Below are positions 60,881-64,000 of a stretch of 64,000 nt of DNA, piece after piece. The notes beneath the pieces were generated by a model. The model had not been told where the DNA came from and made no database searches. It saw only the letters and a list, made by a program, of their open reading frames with translations. Both the position numbers and the translations under genes were made by a program. This stretch comes from Vibrio crassostreae (GTDB lineage Bacteria; Pseudomonadota; Gammaproteobacteria; Enterobacterales; Vibrionaceae). The stretch is taken from positions 3,286,001 to 3,350,000 of the forward strand of contig NZ_AP025476.1 in assembly GCF_024347415.1 (NCBI RefSeq), in the 5' to 3' direction. Numbering within the stretch: position 1 is the stretch's first letter; each line of letters begins with the position of its first letter.

Positions 60881-61708
60881 ATGAGTATTCCTGCACTTAA
60901 AGATTCCGTGAAAATTGTCGCTTCTGATTTAGATGGTACGCTTTTGGCTCCCAACCATCAGCTAAGCGACTTTACCAAGTTGACGCTAAAGAAATTACAC
61001 GACCAAGGTTATACCTTCATCTTCGCTACGGGTCGTCACCACGTCGATGTGGCGGGTATTCGTCAGATCGCAGGCATTCCGGCGTACATGATCACATCAA
61101 ACGGTGCACGTGTGCATGACCAGAACGATCAATTGATGTATAGCCAGAACGTACCTCAGGAACTCGTTCAGCCTGTTATTGATATCGTTCGCCAAGATCC
61201 AAACCTCTTTATTCACATGTACCAGAATGAAGATTGGCTACTAGACCGTGAAGATGAAATGCTAGCTAAGTTCCACAGTGAATCTGGCTTTAGTTACAAA
61301 CGCTTTGAAGCTGACAACGCACCAAGCGAAGGCATCGCGAAAGTCTTCTTCACACACCCAGATCAGGATCACGAATATCTCGTCACGTTTGAACAAAAGC
61401 TAAGAGATGCTTTTGGCGACAAACTGAACATCGCCTTCTCTACACCTTGGTGCTTAGAAGTGATGGCTGCTGAAGTATCTAAAGGCCACGCCTTAGACGC
61501 TGTTGCGAAATCATTGAACCTGACACTGGATAACTGTGTTGCCTTTGGTGATGGTATGAACGACGCTGAAATGCTGGCTATGGCGGGTAAAGGCCTAATC
61601 ATGGGCACATCACATGAAAAAGTGATGAAAGCTCTGCCAGACAATGAAGTGATTGGCAGCAACGCAGATGATGCCGTTGCTCACTACTTAGAAAAGTACC
61701 TACTCTAA
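60881..61708 (+). CDS. yigL: Cof-type HAD phosphatase YigL
   Basis: A 275-residue haloacid-dehalogenase hydrolase of the Cof/IIB class: motif I ASDLDGTLL (nucleophile Asp about 16), motif II ATGRHHV, the cap in the middle, and motifs III/IV KGHALDAVAK and FGDGMNDAEML. YigL dephosphorylates sugar phosphates and pyridoxal phosphate; in E. coli it helps in sugar-phosphate stress. It lies 190 bases after pldB. Confidence 0.92.
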   Translation: MSIPALKDSVKIVASDLDGTLLAPNHQLSDFTKLTLKKLHDQGYTFIFATGRHHVDVAGIRQIAGIPAYMITSNGARVHDQNDQLMYSQNVPQELVQPVIDIVRQDPNLFIHMYQNEDWLLDREDEMLAKFHSESGFSYKRFEADNAPSEGIAKVFFTHPDQDHEYLVTFEQKLRDAFGDKLNIAFSTPWCLEVMAAEVSKGHALDAVAKSLNLTLDNCVAFGDGMNDAEMLAMAGKGLIMGTSHEKVMKALPDNEVIGSNADDAVAHYLEKYLL

Positions 61709-61726
61709 GCGGTCCCAATAAAACAT

Positions 61727-61752
61727 AAAGGCAGCCAATGGCTGCCTTTTTT
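61727..61752 (+). terminator. Terminator between yigL and the EVE-domain gene
   Basis: AAAGGCAGCC / GGCTGCCTTT stem with an AAT loop and TTTTTT, 20 bases after yigL. Confidence 0.9.
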
Positions 61753-61781
61753 GAACCTTACGCTAAAAGCTCTCTCTAACG

Positions 61782-62249
61782 CTATCGAGAACCGAGTACT
61801 TCTTTACTTAAGATGCTCTGCCACTCCTGCGCTGTAACAGGCATGATGGACAAGCGATTACCGCGCTTCACCAATGGCATTTCTGATAGCTCTGGCATTG
61901 CTTTCAATGTTGCTAAGGGAATCAAACGCTCAGTCACTCGTACAAACTCGACATCAACCATTATCCAACGTGGGTTATCGGGTGAAGACTTAGGATCGTA
62001 GTAATCACTCTCAGGATCGAATTGAAAGTGGTCTGGGTAGGCTTCTCTGGTTACTTTAGCGATCCCCGCTACGCCAACTTTTTTACATGATGAGTGGTAT
62101 ATCATCACCAGATCGCCAAGCTTGACGTCATCACGCATCATGTTTCGAGCCTGATAGTTGCGTACACCCTCCCAACAAGAGGTTTTTTGTACTCTAAGAG
62201 TCTGAATAGAAAAGGTGTCAGGTTCTGTTTTAAATAACCAATATGCCAT
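61782..62249 (-). CDS. EVE domain protein (THYN1-like)
   Basis: A 155-residue single-domain protein starting AYWLFKTEPDTFSIQTL with WEGVRNYQARNMMRD and GDLVMIYHSSCKKVGVAGIAKV. These are the hallmark segments of the EVE fold, which belongs to the PUA-like group and binds modified bases. In bacteria such proteins are often housekeeping genes; no defence genes accompany it here. It is divergent from the lipoprotein gene, with a 39-base gap. Confidence 0.92.
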   Translation of the reverse strand: MAYWLFKTEPDTFSIQTLRVQKTSCWEGVRNYQARNMMRDDVKLGDLVMIYHSSCKKVGVAGIAKVTREAYPDHFQFDPESDYYDPKSSPDNPRWIMVDVEFVRVTERLIPLATLKAMPELSEMPLVKRGNRLSIMPVTAQEWQSILSKEVLGSR

Positions 62250-62288
62250 AATAAATCCAATTAACGGTTGCTCCGAGGAAGATATAAC

Positions 62289-63833
62289 ATGAAGGTAATG
62301 AAAAACCCAGTGACATGGTTAGTCGCATTCGCGCTACAAGGTTGTGTAACGGCGCCAGATACGCAGCAACAACCTGAAGTTCCACCAGCAACCTTGGACG
62401 AGCCATTGAGCATTCAACCGCAAACCTTCATCATGCGTGGTCAGGTTGTGGTTGGCCATGAGAGCCGAACCTTTACCCCTTGCGGTAGCCAGCAACAATA
62501 CTGGTTAGACTTATCGCCAGAGCTAGCACTCGAGGCTCAAGGCTTAGCGACCAGACCTTATCAAGCCTTGTATGGTGAGCTCATCGGTCACCTAACGGTA
62601 CCAAGCCAAACTGGATACAATGCCGACTTCACCGCACGCTTCGTGGTTGACCAAGTCAATATCCTCACTGCAGAGAACCCTGATCGTTGTGGCCAACCTT
62701 TGCGCTCTACTCGTGTGTTCGGTAATGAACCATTCTGGTCAGCGACTTTTGATAAAGACCAGCTGAAATACACCAAGATGGGCGAACAGCCACAGATCCT
62801 CAGCATTGAATCCAGCCGCACCACTCCAAGCACTCGTGACTACCAACTAGAAGGTCAATCAGCGCAAGGCGAACTCAACCTGATCAAAGAAAGCTGTAGC
62901 GACGGCATGAGCGACTCTATCTATGGCTGGGAAGCCAAGCTCAACCTCAACGACAGCAGCTACAATGGCTGTGCAACGCTCTCTAACCAAGATCCAACGC
63001 TGAACTGGAGCGGACTCTACTTCGCTAGCTCAACGCAAAACTCAGGGTTCTCTATCAATCTTGAACTCAACGATGACCACAGTGCTATCACGACTTATTC
63101 ATACAGCAATGGAGACCCTTCTATTGTTGAGCAGGGCTTCTGGCAGCAACTGAACCAAAATCAGGTACAAGTGGTGATGACTCGCCATCAGCAACAGTAT
63201 TTGATCTCCGAGCGCATCTTCACGCTTGATAACGGCAAGCTGGTCGCTGAAAAAGAGAAAGTGGGCAACGTTGTCTATCCGATTGCCAATGGCGGTCTGG
63301 TACTGTTCGAAGCTAAGAGTGCGCAAGCGCAAGTAAACACCAAAGCTAACGTTGATCTGACCGCGAAGCAGGTGAACTCCAGTGATCAACTTGCTCCAAA
63401 AGTCGACCAAGCGATCCGCGAGTATTTTAAGATCAACAACAGCTCACCTGACGATACCAAGTACCGCTGGTTAACCTACGACCTCAACGGTGACGGCAAA
63501 GAAGAGCTGTTCGCCCAACTCGATTGGTGTGGTTCTGGTGGCTGTACACTGCTGATTTTCGAAAACCATCAAGATAACTGGCGCTTCAATAGCCGAGTGA
63601 CACTGGTTAAGGGCGACATACGCTTAGGTAAATCGCAAAACCACGGCTGGCAGGATCTGATCTTCAATGTCAGTGGCGGCGGTACTACACCTGCAAAACA
63701 CACCCTGTCATACTCAGGTGTCAGCTACCCGCTAAACCCAAGTGTCGCTCCAGTTGCAGATGATGCTGATATCAGCGACGTGGTGTTGTTTGCTGATGGT
63801 ATCTCACCCGCACAAAGTGGAGTGAAGCTGTAA
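62289..63833 (+). CDS. Large lipoprotein with C-terminal calcium-loop-like segment
   Basis: From the ATG at 62289 (GAGGAAG upstream) the protein has 514 residues and begins MKVMKNPVTWLVAFALQGC, a signal peptide with lipobox LQGC. The next part (about 25-270) is COG3650-like, with conserved Cys and the GNEPFWSATFDKDQL block seen in NlpE/HslJ-type envelope proteins. A Gln/Asn-rich middle follows, then a C-terminal domain with YDLNGDGKEELFAQLDW, a DxNxDG-type Ca-binding loop. The function is unknown; outer-membrane attachment is likely as the residue after Cys is Val and not Asp. Confidence 0.78.
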   Translation: MKVMKNPVTWLVAFALQGCVTAPDTQQQPEVPPATLDEPLSIQPQTFIMRGQVVVGHESRTFTPCGSQQQYWLDLSPELALEAQGLATRPYQALYGELIGHLTVPSQTGYNADFTARFVVDQVNILTAENPDRCGQPLRSTRVFGNEPFWSATFDKDQLKYTKMGEQPQILSIESSRTTPSTRDYQLEGQSAQGELNLIKESCSDGMSDSIYGWEAKLNLNDSSYNGCATLSNQDPTLNWSGLYFASSTQNSGFSINLELNDDHSAITTYSYSNGDPSIVEQGFWQQLNQNQVQVVMTRHQQQYLISERIFTLDNGKLVAEKEKVGNVVYPIANGGLVLFEAKSAQAQVNTKANVDLTAKQVNSSDQLAPKVDQAIREYFKINNSSPDDTKYRWLTYDLNGDGKEELFAQLDWCGSGGCTLLIFENHQDNWRFNSRVTLVKGDIRLGKSQNHGWQDLIFNVSGGGTTPAKHTLSYSGVSYPLNPSVAPVADDADISDVVLFADGISPAQSGVKL

Positions 63834-63835
63834 AC

Positions 63836-64000
63836 ATGAGTAACCAACAAGCTTGCCCTGGTTGTGGCTTCACTCACCAATGTATTTGTCACTTGATACC
63901 TAGTGTCAAAAGCCAAATCGATCTTGTGCTGCTCACTCATGAGAATGAACTGTCACGCGATACCAACACCGGAAAGCTGCTTCAGCAATCCCTTGAGCAG
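63836..64000 (+). CDS. DTW-domain protein, likely tRNA aminocarboxypropyltransferase (N-terminal part)
   Basis: The 55 codons before the window edge give MSNQQACPGCGFTHQCICHL and IPSVKSQIDLVLLTHENELS. The CxxC...CxC zinc-type cluster followed by the LLTHxxE segment is the start of a DTW-domain protein such as TapT, which makes acp3U in tRNA. The ATG begins two bases after the lipoprotein stop, so the two genes are coupled. The catalytic DTW motif is beyond the window. Confidence 0.82.
   Translation, partial: MSNQQACPGCGFTHQCICHLIPSVKSQIDLVLLTHENELSRDTNTGKLLQQSLEQ

Noticed and set aside
61782-62249. EVE-domain gene considered as a defence-system component (modified-base reader)
   Set aside because: Neighbours are housekeeping genes; no nuclease, helicase or methylase is nearby.

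Overview
The window is a stretch of core chromosome from a gammaproteobacterium, almost certainly a Vibrio and perhaps of the V. splendidus type (inferred from protein style, an rRNA spacer with Glu-Lys-Val tRNAs and E. coli-like gene order; the species cannot be fixed from the sequence alone). Coding density is high, and I see no prophage, IS element, integron or CRISPR array.

Layout. Positions 1-3500 are the translation block rplK(start)-nusG-secE-tuf followed by Thr-Gly-Tyr-Thr tRNAs, all on the minus strand, i.e. the E. coli thrU-tyrU-glyT-thrT-tufB / secE-nusG / rplK order. Positions 3500-8440 hold coaA, the birA-murB pair, a GNAT acetyltransferase and pssA. Positions 8700-25700 hold three complete rRNA operons in tandem, all on the minus strand. 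The first to be transcribed (rrn3 here) has no spacer tRNA, the middle one (rrn2) has Ile-Ala, and the last (rrn1) has Glu-Lys-Val plus a distal tRNA-Asp. Each has its own P1-type promoter with a TTGACT -35, and the 23S genes differ in blocks.

Positions 25980-34220 follow the E. coli murI-btuB-trmA-yijD-fabR-sthA neighbourhood. Additions are a membrane-tethered RRM protein, an ATP-pyrophosphatase-like gene and a cobalamin riboswitch in front of btuB. Positions 34300-42600 are dinF, lexA, dgkA, plsB, ubiA and ubiC, with a methyltransferase gene behind a Fur-box-like site inserted between lexA and dinF, and a lone secreted FliL-like protein. Positions 42600-49400 are glpG-glpE, rpoH, ftsX-ftsE-ftsY, rsmD and a DUF1145 gene. 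Positions 49500-53200 are small membrane and accessory genes (MarC/YhgN, YecH, YhhN, DUF4145, DUF2500). They surround a 790-bp, very G-poor intergenic stretch that ends in an unlisted 26-codon gene with a strong ribosome binding site and terminator.

Positions 54400-57680 are an arsenate-resistance operon of the GAPDH/ArsJ type: arsR, gapdh, a dual-specificity-phosphatase-like gene and arsJ. GAPDH is expected to make 1-arseno-3-phosphoglycerate and ArsJ to export it. The phosphatase is the unexplained member and the best candidate for unrecognised biology here. Positions 57700-64000 hold a degenerate EAL-HDOD protein, rhtB-pldB-yigL, an EVE-domain protein, a large lipoprotein and the start of a DTW-domain protein cut by the window end.
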